Positions 10,334-20,824 of a stretch of 64,000 bases of DNA are shown in pieces. Both the position numbers and the translations under genes were made by a program. Location: the NCBI GenBank assembly GCA_963932465.1, contig OZ010786.1, positions 444,404,619 to 444,468,618 on the forward strand, written 5' to 3'. The DNA comes from Maratus speciosus (Eukaryota; Arthropoda; Arachnida; Araneae; Salticidae). The notes beneath the pieces were generated by a model, which was not told the origin of the DNA, did no database searches, and saw nothing but the letters and a program-made list of their open reading frames with translations. Each line of letters begins with the position of its first letter. Positions within the stretch are counted from its first letter, which is position 1.

Positions 10334-12070
10334 ATGGAAGAGCAAGACGTACTGTAGGAGAAGGAGTTATGATCAATAATTATGCAACAACGATTCGACG
10401 ATGTTCCAACGTTCGAGTTAATGCTGCAAAAACAGTTTGTTCTTAACTGAAACCATATACCAGAAGTTAATAAATGATGTAAAACAATCCAATATGAACC
10501 CTAAGAAGGAACTCCAGTACTATTGGTTGCTGAATCGCTGTAATGTGATGTTTGTGGAAAACTAAACTACACCCATTTATACTGTTAAAGAAGGCATCAG
10601 TACTATACTGTATTACGTAACAAACTCAGAGTTGCTTCAACTACTTAATGAAAGCTCATGTGGCTATTGGACATGGAGGGCGTGATAGAATGTTGAAAAA
10701 ACATCCAACCAAATTTCAAATAGGTTACCCGTCATGATATTGAATTATGCATGCTCTTTTGTAAGCTTTTCCAGATGATTTTTTTTCTGAGTTTAATTCA
10801 CGGTACTAGGTAGATCTTATAGATTTTCCGTCTCAAACAGATAGAGAATACAAATTTATTAAGGTTTACAAAGATCATCTCGCAATATTTGTTATTCTCA
10901 AGGCTTTGACGTCACAAAAGAGCTGAAGAAGTAGCTTACAACCTAGTGGGCATATTCTCCTTGCTTGGAGCGCCATCCATCTCCGTCTGACAATGGAAGG
11001 GAATTTGCAATAATGTGGTGACCAACTTGATGGAGTATTGGCCAGCACTGAAGGTCGTCCATCAGAAGCCTAACCATTCACAAACCCATAGTCCAAGAGC
11101 CAACAGCACAAAAACCTATGTTATCAAGTACAAAAAAAAGCCTTTATTTTATGGAAGAGTAGAAGTAGGGGAATCTAATGATCCATGCCCGGAAGTGAAA
11201 TGGTGCATAAGTCAAAAATTAATACCACCAGTGGTTCACTCGTAGGTTTATCATTGTGTTTGCCCTACAAACAAAGGTATGAAAACATGGAGGACTGGCA
11301 GCAGGAAAACACAATGATAAACCTACGAGTGAACCACTGGTGGTATTAATTTTTAGCTTATGCAACACTTCACTTCCTGCAGACATGGAACATTGGATTC
11401 CCCTTCTTCTACTCTTCCATGAAATAAAGGGTTTTTTGTGCTTGATAACAAAGGTTTTTGTGGTGTCGGCTGTTGGACTACCAGGTTAGTGTCGGAAGAG
11501 CTAATCAACATATAGAAAATACGCTCTGTACTTAAATGCCTGACAACGAATTTGACCGCTGTCGTGAAGGACTGTGTTTCGTTCAATTTATGAAAAATAG
11601 AGCTTATCATTCTGAGATTAAAAGAACACCATACGAAGATCTTTTTGGCTGCAAACTTAAAGTAGGTCTTATAACGTCTTTTCTATTCCAAAATGTTTTA
11701 CAAGACATAAATATAGAGAAGCAGCTAGAAAAATAATAGAAAGCGTCAGAATAATGCAAAAAAGATTAAACTAATCAGCTTATGCAAGAAAAGTACATCT
11801 TTAAAAAAACATGGATGAGATTATATTTGAAAATCTATTAAACCAACAAGATGATGACATGCTTGAAGAAGAAATTTCTGTTCCTGCTATGTGTTGAGTT
11901 TGTTTAAAGGAAAGTAGTGATGCACATGCATGCACAAAGTATCGTCAAAAAATTAATACTTCTGCGGGCATGTTAGTAAAGTTAATGAAATGGATATTTT
12001 GTGCACTCTTTGTTTCAAAACTGAAAATGCTATCGAATATCAAATTAAATCTAAAATCAATCTGGAAATG
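10334..12070 (+). pseudogene. KRBA2/SCAND3-like retroviral-type integrase gene, pseudogene
   Basis: The relic begins at MEEQDVL (10334) and is readable in several frames. In order there is an N-terminal part (PKKELQYYWLLNRC near 10505-10550), an HHCC-like zinc-binding start (AHVAIGHGGRDRMLKKHP near 10650-10710), and the integrase core. The core includes DFPSQTDREYKFIKVYKDHL (first Asp area), GIFSLLGAPSIS, the second Asp in SDNGREF (near 10990) and HQKPNHSQTHS. After an inserted palindrome (11089-11480) comes FVQFMKNRAYHSEIKRTPYE (11575-11635) with FGCKLKVGL. A Cys-rich tail (VCLKESSDAHACTKY, then ILCTLCFKTEN near 11895-12020) ends it. Stops such as TAG after MEEQDVL and many frameshifts make it non-functional. 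In the family the core inserts DNA by the DDE chemistry shared with retroviral integrases; the third acid lies where the palindrome interrupts the gene. Confidence 0.75.
11089..11480. repeat. Large palindrome: arms about 173 bp, loop about 45 bp
   Basis: Arms 11089-11261 and 11307-11480 are inverse copies (TAGTCCAA to TTATCATTGTGTTT, and AAACACAATGATAA to TTGGACTA). The inner half, including ACCACCAGTGGTTCACTCG, is nearly perfect and the outer half carries more differences. It sits inside the integrase core of the surrounding relic. It may be a foldback element or an inverted duplication of part of the host gene. Confidence 0.85.
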
Positions 12071-12285
12071 CAAGTAAAAAAAAATTGCAAATGAATTCTG
12101 GAAAAAAATTTCCCTCTGCTTTATTTGGGAACTACTGTGTGAGTCCTACTCCTGACGTCGAAAAGGAACGCGGTGATTTGCGCAATACATTGTCAGTTGT
12201 AATGAGTATCAAATAGAACGGCTTCTACTGATTTGGAAATTCTGAAGGAATTTTAATAATCCTTTCGGCATGCGCCGGGCGGTAG
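12071..12285. other. Spacer between integrase relic and TIR element
   Basis: No gene is seen. The last about 25 bases (CCTTTCGGCATGCGCCGGG) correspond to bases preceding the related element at 50562 (CCTTCCGGCCAGTGCCGGG), so the repeat probably starts slightly before the AGGTAGC terminus. Confidence 0.5.
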
Positions 12286-13163
12286 AGGTAGCTTTCATAT
12301 TTTTTGGCTTTAACATTTTGAAAATTTTAAGAAACTAAAACGCGACAAACCCGATAAGAGAATATTCGTTAATACAGAATTTTAATAAGAATTGTGCCAA
12401 ATTAGTAAGCTATAGCCAATTTGGCATCATTTATGGTTACTTATTTTTGGTCGCTAAATTTGGCGATGTTTCGCCAACTATCGTCAAGTTTGGCGAGAAT
12501 TTGAAGCTAAAGGAAATTAATAATATTTAAGCATTGCGCGGCAATAATTCTTTTAATGGCCGCCATTTTGATACAAGATGGCGGATGAAGCTGGCCAATG
12601 AACTCGGTCGAGATATTCATATGCACTATGCACGTACTTAATCTTATACAAATCGGTTTAAAAATATGAAAGTTACAGCATGGCAAAAATCAGATTGTTT
12701 GAAAATGTCAGCCCCCCCCCCCCCCACACACACACACCCTAGAAAATCAAACTGCTATATCTCAGCCATTTTTTAAGATAAAGACAAAACAAAACAAGCT
12801 TCGGAATCCTTGTATTAAGATTAAACTCTTAAAAATATATTTTTCTGTTTTTAATTTATTTGCACCGTTTTTTAAATTTACTTTTTAAATGGCCGCCATT
12901 TTGAAACAAGATGGCGGATGAAGCTGGCCAACGAACTCGGTCGAGACATTGTATGTACTATGCATACAATTAATTTCATCCAAATCGGTTTATAAATCCG
13001 AGAGTTATCGTATGATAAAAATAATATAAGTCAAATTTGGGCGGAGGGTGGTTTTGGGGTCAGAAGGTCGTGATCGGTGAAAATATGCTAAAACTTTTCG
13101 GAAGTGCTTTCTTCCGGACGGCTTCACCAGGTAGCTTTTTACTTTTTGTAATGAAAGCTACCT
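12286..13163. mobile_element. Non-autonomous TIR element, AGGTAGCTTTCAT family, copy 1
   Basis: The left end AGGTAGCTTTCAT (12286) is the inverse of ATGAAAGCTACCT (ending 13163). A second internal AGGTAGCTTTTT lies just before the right end. Inside are a region with TTTGGCGA words (12420-12500) and two units of about 330 bp, each carrying GGCCGCCATTTTGAAACA, AGATGGCGGATGAAGCTGGCC, AACTCGGTCGAGA and AAATCGGTTTA (12558 and 12890). A longer copy lies at 50562-53224 and an inverted, interrupted one at 37356-39480. No coding capacity. Confidence 0.7.
12709..12737 (+). repeat. Poly-C followed by (CA)n
   Basis: A run of about 15 C followed by five CA dinucleotides. It is a simple repeat inside the TIR element; run length may be unreliable in the assembly. 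Confidence 0.8.
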
Positions 13164-13937
13164 AAAACTACTATATGCGAGATCACAATTCACTTTAAGC
13201 CCTAAGAAATTGCTTAGAATTGAAGTTATTCCTGTCCACGATTTTCCTCTCCTGTTCATTGCAATTGCTCAGTCTTGTAGAAGCAACCAAATATTCGTCA
13301 AGTGTATGTGTAAAACAAAGTCGCAAAATATGGAATGACGTTGGATGAAAACAATATTGAAATGTAATTCAAAATGTCATTTAAGCCTACCATGTGGCAA
13401 CAAGCATGTTAATTTTTATTTTTTATATGAAAATTTTGTTTTCTTTAATAAGAAAGGCATAAAATTTGTTTCGTAAATCTGTCGTATTTTATGTATTTTG
13501 ATTAAAAGATTTTAACGGCTCCCTTTCATTATTCTTTCAAAATAGCATTCGTATTTTTGAGGAATGAACATCTTTTAAATAAGAGCCTTATCATGACATT
13601 TTTTCATTCTGTACCTAAATAGCATTTGTCATTCTATAGAATATGTAGGTAAAAATATATAATAATTTTCAGAACTTGTAAAGATTTACAGCGACCTGAA
13701 AACTGGAATTCGGTCACGAAAAATGCAGAGTAACTATACTAAACTATTATACGTATTTACGGTAGGCATATTTAGATCTATTTTACATCTACTTAATCTA
13801 TTATATCTATATTTACATCTATTAGAGTATCCAAAACAATGTTAATTTATATGCATAAAAACATTGAAGCCTTTGTAATTTTAAGTGAATCAGAAGGACA
13901 GCTGGATGTTTATCTTGGTAAAAAGAGTAAATTATAA
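13164..13937. other. Intergenic, nothing recognised
   Basis: A+T-rich DNA with no supported gene. CATTCTATAGAAT at about 13632 resembles the words in the 10070-10180 inverted repeat. Confidence 0.5.
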
Positions 13938-14109
13938 TAGAGGGTTATTACAAATGAATCATCGGGTTTTGATACCTTACTACGTGCGAGCTAGGAAACG
14001 TATATGTTTCCTTGGCAACTCAAACGAGAGGGTGTCAACTACAGTGTTTCGCACTGCGTATGTGTCATGCGCGAGTGGTTGCCATGGTTGCTGCGCGAAC
14101 GTCATATTC

Positions 14110-14387
14110 AAAATGGCGACTGGACAGCAGAAATTTTCCACACAGTTGGCTGTGAAATGGAAAGATCGCGGCTAGTGCGATTTGTTGATTTCTTGGGACT
14201 ACGGATGAAACTCTCTCTAACTCGGTTCACTGTTTCTTCAGTAACGCTTGGTCGGCCGGAACTTTTGCCTTTATATAAACAACCGGTTTCTTTGAACTGA
14301 CGATATCAGCGCAGAATGCTTTGTTGGGTTGATGGTTTGCATTTGTATGCCTTCCGGAATGCACTCTGAACGTTTATAAGCGATTCA
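14110..14387 (-). pseudogene. Mariner-like transposase, DNA-binding region, fragment
   Basis: Read on the minus strand from 14387, the fragment gives INVQSAFRKAYKCKPSTQQS, a stop (TGA where the family usually has Trp), YRQFKETGCLYKGKSSGRPS, TEETVNRVRESFIRSPKKST and RDLSISQPTVWKI. This is the paired-type double-HTH region common in arthropod mariner relatives: first HTH, GRPS linker, second HTH. It then runs directly into the opposite TIR, so the whole catalytic domain has been deleted. Overlapping plus-strand frames (13885-14300) are shadows. Confidence 0.8.
14383..14387. repeat. Target-site duplication of the copia element, left copy
   Basis: ATTCA, repeated at 21593-21597. Removing the copia element and one copy leaves the mariner transposase reading frame continuous across the joint, independent support for these exact boundaries. 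Confidence 0.85.
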
Positions 14388-15154
14388 TCTTTGCCTGTAT
14401 CAATACAGGTCTGTTATACACTTATACTGCTATCAGCAGATAAACTGTAAATGTGCTGTGGAAGATACCTGTTACAAAACTGTGTGTTGAATCCATAGAA
14501 AAGTCAGATATTGTTGACGACAGTTCTTTATTTAAATTCTATTTCATTCAATTACTTTATAAAAAATACAACTTTAATTTGAAAAATATTCAGAGCCAAC
14601 TTTGTTTAAAATAGCTAAGTGAATCATTAAAAATAACTTTGGTTAAAACAGGATTAAACTTCAATACACCTGGAGCTTTTCAAAACAGCTTAAATTTAAA
14701 TCATGACTAAAACCGTTCTCTAAAAACATCGTAAAACTCAAACTAAATATCTTACTGTAACTTGAACTCAAACATATTAAAATCATAATGATAACTTTAA
14801 AGAAACAAACAGAAAAGAAAGAGCACCGCGATTGATTAGCGAAACGCAATTTATACCTTTGAACTGGACGATTCCACTTTACAAAAAGGGGTAGGCCTGA
14901 GAATAGTCGATTACGGAACGGCTAACGCCATCTATGAAACACTTAAATTTAATGTCGGTTCTTTTAAATTAATTTACGTTATAGGAAACAATTAACATTA
15001 TATTCCAGGTAATGAAGGTATTGCTTTTAAAATAAAGAAGTTCTATAAGCATTAAAATGTAGAAAGGAAAGCTATTAAATCAATATAAGTTTACGTAAAG
15101 TTTTAAACCCAAATTAGCCATAAGTGACAAGTAAAATCGGTTTAATAGATAACA
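14388..15154 (-). repeat. 3' LTR of the copia element
   Basis: Directly repeated at 20825-21592. On the minus strand it starts TGTTATCTATT right after a polypurine tract and ends near TACAGGCAAAGA. Near its 3' end it contains the small palindrome TGTATCAATACA. Minus-strand ORFs of 62 codons at 14661 and 21098 are the same LTR stretch in both copies and are not genes. Confidence 0.9.
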
Positions 15155-15175
15155 AAACCCCCCACTTGTCACTCA
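15155..15175 (-). promoter_or_regulatory. Polypurine tract, plus-strand primer site
   Basis: On the minus strand the bases before the 3' LTR read AAGTGGGGGGTTT and then TGTTATC. A G-rich purine run directly upstream of the 3' LTR is where LTR elements prime second-strand DNA. Confidence 0.7.
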
Positions 15176-16436
15176 TGGGAAAGAAAAATTAAACAGTTAA
15201 CAAATCCCTAGAATTTCCAAAATTTGTTCTGAATTTACAAAGGTCAAACAAAAATTCAATCTGAACTTTTACCATTACATCTTCAATCTTCTCATAAAAT
15301 CCAACATTTTTATCCAAATATAACTTGTCGCCTTTTAAACAGTAACACACAATTACTAAACATTATAAACACTAACAAAATTTATAACAATATATAACAA
15401 GAAACAAATCACCCTCATGCATCTAAATGCAATATTTCCAACCACAGTACCTAAATTTAACTCTAGTTTGAACTTCAATAGTCCATCAGCTTCAATTATT
15501 ATTCTTAATACATTAACTAGATAAATTCAAATCTTTCTGAAAAGCAAATCGTGTTAAAACAAAAATTTAACATAACTTCATTGTAAAACAGTTTCAGTAC
15601 AATTTCAATACATTAGCAATCAGTATATTTCAATATAAATTTCTGAAAAATTATACATATTCAAAACTTTATTAATTATCACATTCATCCATCAACTTTC
15701 ATCCTTCATCATATATAGGCCCATGATTCCATTCTCTTTCATAACACATAATATACTCTATAAATATTTAAGTAACTCATAATTTCATATTTCTACTGTA
15801 TATAAATAAATGCAGATTTTTTTTTCTATCAATAATTCAAATTACACATTCAAATTTCTATTTCAATAACTGAAACAAGATTAAACTTTCATTTCAAATT
15901 TAGCTCAAAAATATAAAACTAATAAAGTTCAAAGTTAATCTCAATAAACTTACAACAACGTTAACGTAATGAAGTCGACTTCATGTATAAACTCTTATAT
16001 TTAAGTTTCACCAAGTGAACCGAGATACTAAAGTGGCATTTCCAATATTAAAAAGAAGGACTTACTGAATTAAACTTTAACATGCCCGCAAAAAGGGCCT
16101 TCCTGCAACAGTTACACCTTCGTCCGACACTATCCCCTGTAGACTCTCTGGCCAGATTACATTTTCACCTTTCACGAAACGTTACGAAAGGCCGCTCGAG
16201 TCCCGGAGAATGGAAGGGCAAAGGGCACTTATTGCATTCCGGCGGGATTTTAAATTGGTTCACAAGGCTAAACTAAATTCAATTTTTACACATAAAATTG
16301 ATTTTATACATAATCTTATACGGTCAAAACTTTAAAATATATCTTTTACACAGAAGCTGGACTATTTAGTACAATAAACATTATAGACATACACTTTAAT
16401 GCAATGAAGGGTATTTAACAAAATTTAACTACAAAT
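15176..16436 (-). other. Untranslated 3' region of the copia element
   Basis: About 1.26 kb between the end of the RNase H frame and the polypurine tract, with no recognised coding sequence. It is long for a copia element, where pol normally ends close to the 3' LTR. Most is A+T-rich, but 16080-16270 is G+C-richer and could be captured foreign sequence or a regulatory region. A small plus-strand frame at 16082-16276 is not supported. Confidence 0.6.
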
Positions 16437-17180
16437 TTAACAATCCAAGATAACCTTCAATTTAAACCCTGATAATTCAAATTTACTAAGGGGCTTGGTG
16501 AAGATGTCCGCGTAATTTTCTTTACTTTTAACATACTTTACTTCAAAAATATTTTTATATACCAAATCTCTAATAAAAAATAACTTTACATCTATGTGCT
16601 TCGTTCTGTGGTTTTCAATGGGGGATTTGACAAAATTAATGGTGGCCTGATTATCAACCAATAATAAAGATTTTTCCTTTCTATCACAAATTATCCTTCA
16701 GTCAATGCATTCGTCCATTATTCTATCGAACCATAAGGGCTCTCTTGCAGCTTCTGTCATCGCAATAAATTCCGATTCCATGGTCGATAAACTTATACAT
16801 TTTCCCTTAAAGGACCTCCACATTATTGGTGATTTATCTAAAAGTAATAACTGACCTCCCATTGAAGTTCTGTCCTCCCTGTTTATGGCAAAATCGGCGT
16901 CTGAATATGCAATTATATGTACATTTTTACAATTCAAATTCAACTTTAAAGATTTAGTAAAACTAACATATCCCAACAGCTTTAATAATCCATGCCAATG
17001 TACTAATCCAGGGTTATTTTGAAATTGGCTAAATATATTTACTGCATAAGCAATATCGGGCCTGGTTCTATTAGATAGGAACGACAAACATCCTAAAACA
17101 CTTCTGTATGGAATTTTAGACATTTCAAATATTTCGTTATCGGATTGAGAGGATTGGGTTTTTGAATAAACTACACCTTT
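16437..17180 (-). pseudogene. Copia pol: RNase H domain
   Basis: The frame continues the polymerase after a frameshift near 17180. The connection region reads YRSVLGCLSFLSNRTRPDIA. RNase H follows with its first Asp in AYSDADFA, the Glu in STMESEFIAMTEAAREPLWF, and a later Asp in VDNQATINF. KHIDVKLFFIRD and YADIFTKPL are the usual C-terminal signatures. A TGA at 16698-16700 separates ESEFIA from VDNQATINF, so RNase H is split by a nonsense codon. The natural end of the polyprotein is the stop at 16437. Confidence 0.9.
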
Positions 17181-18582
17181 GCTTATTGGGAGTGAAGTGA
17201 TAGGAACTTAAACTTTTTAAATTTTTGACAAATCTCATCAATATATGGAATTTGATGTATTGCTAGATAGTTATTACCCTCCTCGAATTCTACACCCAAT
17301 AGCTTTCTGGTTTTACCTAGTATCTTAATATCAAAATAACCAGTCAAAAGTTTAACAACCTTTTCCACCACTCTTTCATTTTTGCCGAAAATTACTATGT
17401 CGTCTACATAAAGAAGCAGGATAATATTATCATCAAAACTATACACGCAATTGCACCATTCAAACTTTACAAACCCTATATCATGCAAAATTTTATTTAT
17501 TTCAAAATACCACATTCTACCAGACTGATGTAAACCATATAAAGCTTTTTCTAATTTACATACTAAATTTTCGCTTTCCACAAATCCTGGAGGTTGGGAC
17601 ATATATATTGTTTCGGCCAAAGGTGCATATAAATAAGCACATTTTACGTCGCATTGTAGGTGTGTCCATTTTTTACAGGAGACTAAAAGGGAAAAAAATC
17701 TAATAATGGCAAAATTAACCACCGGTGAAAAGGTTTCATCATAGGTTTACCCCTTTATTTGTTTGAAACCTTGTGCCACTAGGCGGGCCTTATACCTTAC
17801 AATTTTGCCCTTGTCATCCTTTTTTAATGTGAAAACCCACCTACAACCTAAGGGTTTAGCATAGCTTGGTAACTTAACTAGTTTCCAAACTCCCCTTTCT
17901 CTCATAGTTTTCAATTCTTCTCTCATGGCCTGTTCCCAAAACTTCCTTTGTGGGGATTTTAAAACTTGCTTATAGGTAGTTGGTATTTTGATGTCATCTA
18001 GTCATATATCTTTATTAATATCAGAAGTCTCCGTATTTGAACAAGAACTATCCTCTTGACCTGAAACCACTCCTTTAAATTTATTTGATCCTTTAAAACA
18101 GAAAATATGAGGTTCAAATGTAAGATGATGCTTTTTACAATACTTTTCTACATCATTTAAGGATCTCAACATTTCAGATTTTCCCTGTTCGTAATAGTAA
18201 ATGTAGTTACGATTACCATTAGTACTCGGGACAACTTTTCTTAACCAAACAGTATCCGAGAGTGGAACCCCCCTCAAAACGTCTTTACTTGATTTTATTT
18301 CCTCTGTGGGATTCTCCTCCTCCTCCGAAGAGGATAAATCTGGAGGTTTATACGAAGGGAAATAATTATTTGGGGTATCATTCTCAACCTCACCTTCAAA
18401 CTCTTCATCAGATTCCTTATCAAAAATAGGAGATACTATTTCTTTTGAACTCATCACGACTCCACTGCGCCGGACACGATCTGGGAGTTCCTCATTGAAA
18501 GAAACATTAATGGTTTCAATAATTTTGTTTTCTTCAGGTAGCAAAACCTGGTAACCTTTAGTACTAAAGGCGTAACCAACCA
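17181..18582 (-). pseudogene. Copia pol: integrase C-terminal tail and reverse transcriptase
   Basis: The frame starts at MVGYAFSTKGYQV, the typical end of copia integrase, followed by an acidic Ser/Glu-rich linker. The reverse transcriptase begins around FWEQAMREELKTMRE and CRWVFTLKKDDKGKI. Key motifs are the catalytic Asp in QCDVKCAYLYAPL, KALYGLHQSGRMWY, and the active-site box in LLLYVDDIVIFG. Lesions: TGA at 18002-18004, TAA at 17747-17749 just before TYDETFSP, and a frameshift near 17180-17200 before the RNase H part. These prevent a full-length enzyme. Confidence 0.92.
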
Positions 18583-19917
18583 TTAACCCCTTTTTGCTTT
18601 TGCATCAAATTTCGACCTAAGTTGCTTGGGAACACCTATATATGCTATAGCTCCAAAGGGTTTTAAGTGTCTAACGGATGGTTTAAACCCACTATAAAGT
18701 TCGAAAGGAGTCTTCGACTGAGATTTGTGACAAATGCGATTCCAAGTATACGTAAAATACAACGCTGCCTCCGGCCAGAAACTTCGTTTTAAACCACTTT
18801 CACTTGAAATTGATCTGATGCCATTAGCAATCGTTTGATTGTATCTCTCAATAGTCCCATTCAGTTCAGGAGAGTACACGTCCGTAAATTCATGTTTAAT
18901 GCCTCTTCCTTCACAGAAAATCCTAAAATTATCATTTTTAAACTCCCCGTCATTATCTGATCGGATGTACTTTACTTTACGTTCGAGAAATTTCTCCACC
19001 CGGATCACATGATTACGAACAATTCCAAACACTTCGGATTTTTCCTTTATGGGAAAAACTGTGGCCTTACGCGAAAAATCGTCAATAATTGAGAGAAAAA
19101 ATCTCTCTCCGTTTCTTCCTCTCTCTCTTACATGCCCCCAGACATCCATAAACAACAACTCGAGTGGACGCTTAGATCTAATCCTATTAATTGATTTAAA
19201 TGATGTACGTCTATGTTTATTAAGTTTACATATTTCGCAAAAAAAATTTCCTGATTTAACCCGGGGAAGACCTCTAACACTTTCATTTTTGGCCGTATTT
19301 TCTATCAAATCTGGACTTACATGCGCAAATCTGCGATGCCAAATTCTGAAATCATCTTTAGATAGATGGGACGTTTCAAATTTAAACTTTTTAGGAACTA
19401 AACTTGGAATTTTAGGATACAAATGATAAGTACCATCTATAAGAAAAGCAGTAAATAAATATTGACCATCTTTGGACACCTCCACCTTACCGCCTTCACC
19501 AGTAAATTTTACACCTTTTACATCCAATTTTGGACCTGAAATAAGATTTTTCCTTAGTTTAGGGGAATACATTACATCAGAAAAGAAAAACAGCCTTTGG
19601 CCAAACTTTAACTTTACATTTTCCTTTCCTTCTATCGGAAAAGTAACACCATTTACAGCAACAAACATTTTTTCATCTTTCAAAGGCTTAAATTTATAAA
19701 ACAAACTCTTATCACGGCAAAAGTGGTGTGAAGCTGCGGTATCAAATAACCAGCTATTTTCGCTTTCACTACAACTCAAATTTGCCTGAATATAAAACAA
19801 AAAAGGATTGTTTTTAACTTTTTGTTTAACGCTGTTAGAGTTTGATGGTGGTTCCTTCCCTTTGCCTCGGCGATTCCTGTTTTTCTTAACTGGAGACTGG
19901 GCACGTTCGGAACTAGA
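18583..19917 (-). pseudogene. Copia protease and integrase
   Basis: The aspartic protease shows its active-site triplet in WLFDTAASHHFC near 19745. A GAG-pre-integrase zinc-binding part follows (WHRRFAHVSPDLI with FCEICKLNKHRR). The integrase catalytic core has its acids in ELLFMDVWGH, YIRSDNDGEF and NGTIERYNQ. The frame is continuous with gag apart from a TAA. It ends prematurely at TAA 18583 because a run of A bases (plus-strand T run near 18591-18595) is one base short relative to the frame that continues at MVGYAFS. Plus-strand frames at 19049 and 19472 are shadows. Confidence 0.93.
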
Positions 19918-20688
19918 TTAGGAGGCATCAGACACACTAGAAACAGATGGAACACGACGATTATAACGCCTAGAGTCTCTTCGGCGTTGTCGACAATCCC
20001 TTTGTAGATGGTTTGTGCTCCCACATCGAAAGCATCGAAGTCTACTTTTCTGTATATGTTGAGTCTCAACGAAAAGTTCTTTACGTTTGTCCAAACCTCG
20101 CAGGGCTAATCTTGATTCTTCGGCGATTAATTCCATTAGAATATCGTTGAAAATAAACTTTTCCTCCTTCCAATGTAATATAACTTGCACTATGCTGTCG
20201 AAATGGCTTGGGAGATGACGCAGGAGTTGAAATGATTTATACACCTCTTCAACAGGATGACCAAGGTCGTTCAGGTGATCGGCAATTCTATTTAACATGG
20301 CAGCAAATAAATCTATCTTTTCATCTGACTTTACTTTACAAGACATGAACTCAGAAAACAGGAACATATGCCGTGATCTATTATCAGGCTCGAAATGTTT
20401 CTTTAATACATCCCATACATCTTTGGGATTATCTTTGTTCTCTATGATTTTTCTAAAGTCCTTTCCCATATTTAAATAGATTGTAGATAAAGCAATCCTT
20501 TTCCTAGTATGAAAATCTTTCACATCCTTTGCTGTAATTCCCTTATCGGCATCAATTTCAGGTTTCTTCTCAACTCCAGTGACAATATCCCATGCATTCT
20601 TCTCCAACAGAAGGTATTTAATATCCATTTGCCAAGTTGAGTAGTTTAAAGCTCCAAGCTTATCGATCTGCACTTGCATACTCGCCAT
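19918..20688 (-). CDS. gag: Copia Gag nucleocapsid protein
   Basis: The frame starts at ATG 20688 (MASMQVQIDKLG) and has the usual copia Gag features: LNYSTWQMDIKYLL at the N-terminus (DUF4219-like), the UBN2-type body with DVWDVLKKHFE, and a CCHC zinc knuckle CFRCGSTNHLQRDC followed by an Arg-rich tail. I chose this Met because the family motif follows directly; the frame is open 13 codons further upstream. It ends at TAA 19918, after which protease continues in the same frame. That TAA could be a mutation in a single gag-pol ORF or could set the Gag to Gag-Pol ratio by readthrough. Confidence 0.85.
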   Translation of the reverse strand: MASMQVQIDKLGALNYSTWQMDIKYLLLEKNAWDIVTGVEKKPEIDADKGITAKDVKDFHTRKRIALSTIYLNMGKDFRKIIENKDNPKDVWDVLKKHFEPDNRSRHMFLFSEFMSCKVKSDEKIDLFAAMLNRIADHLNDLGHPVEEVYKSFQLLRHLPSHFDSIVQVILHWKEEKFIFNDILMELIAEESRLALRGLDKRKELFVETQHIQKSRLRCFRCGSTNHLQRDCRQRRRDSRRYNRRVPSVSSVSDAS

Positions 20689-20803
20689 CTTCAAAAAAAT
20701 ATTAGCCCCCCTTCTTAACAAACACAAATGTCTTTGAAATGGGGCTAAAATTTATGACTCTTCTTATTTAATTTCAACACGTTTCCTTTATAAAGGTATG
20801 GCA

Positions 20804-20824
20804 TTGGTTGCCCATAACCTCTTC
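20804..20824 (-). promoter_or_regulatory. Candidate primer-binding site
   Basis: On the minus strand, GAGGTTATGGGC lies directly after the 5' LTR. As I recall, a similar GGTTATGGGC box follows the LTR of Drosophila copia, which primes from an internal fragment of initiator tRNA-Met. The match is from memory and short. Confidence 0.5.

Larger units (their letters stand above)
13938..14387 (-). mobile_element. Mariner-like element, left part (split by the copia insertion)
   Basis: Positions 13938-14135 are the inverse of 21620-21811: GGGTTATTACAAATGAATCA, GGGTTTTGATAC, ACTCAAACGAGAGGG, TTGCCATGGTTGCTGCGCG and AATGGCGACTGGACAGCA recur in the same order in the reverse complement of the right part. 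This gives TIRs of about 195 bp with TA at the outer edge. Between TIR and copia, 14110-14387 encodes a transposase fragment on the minus strand. Bases 14383-14387 (ATTCA) are the copia target duplication. Confidence 0.8.

Noticed and set aside
19049..19699. Plus-strand open frames of 125 and 75 codons
   Set aside because: They lie antisense to the copia protease-integrase and follow its codon structure; no family match.
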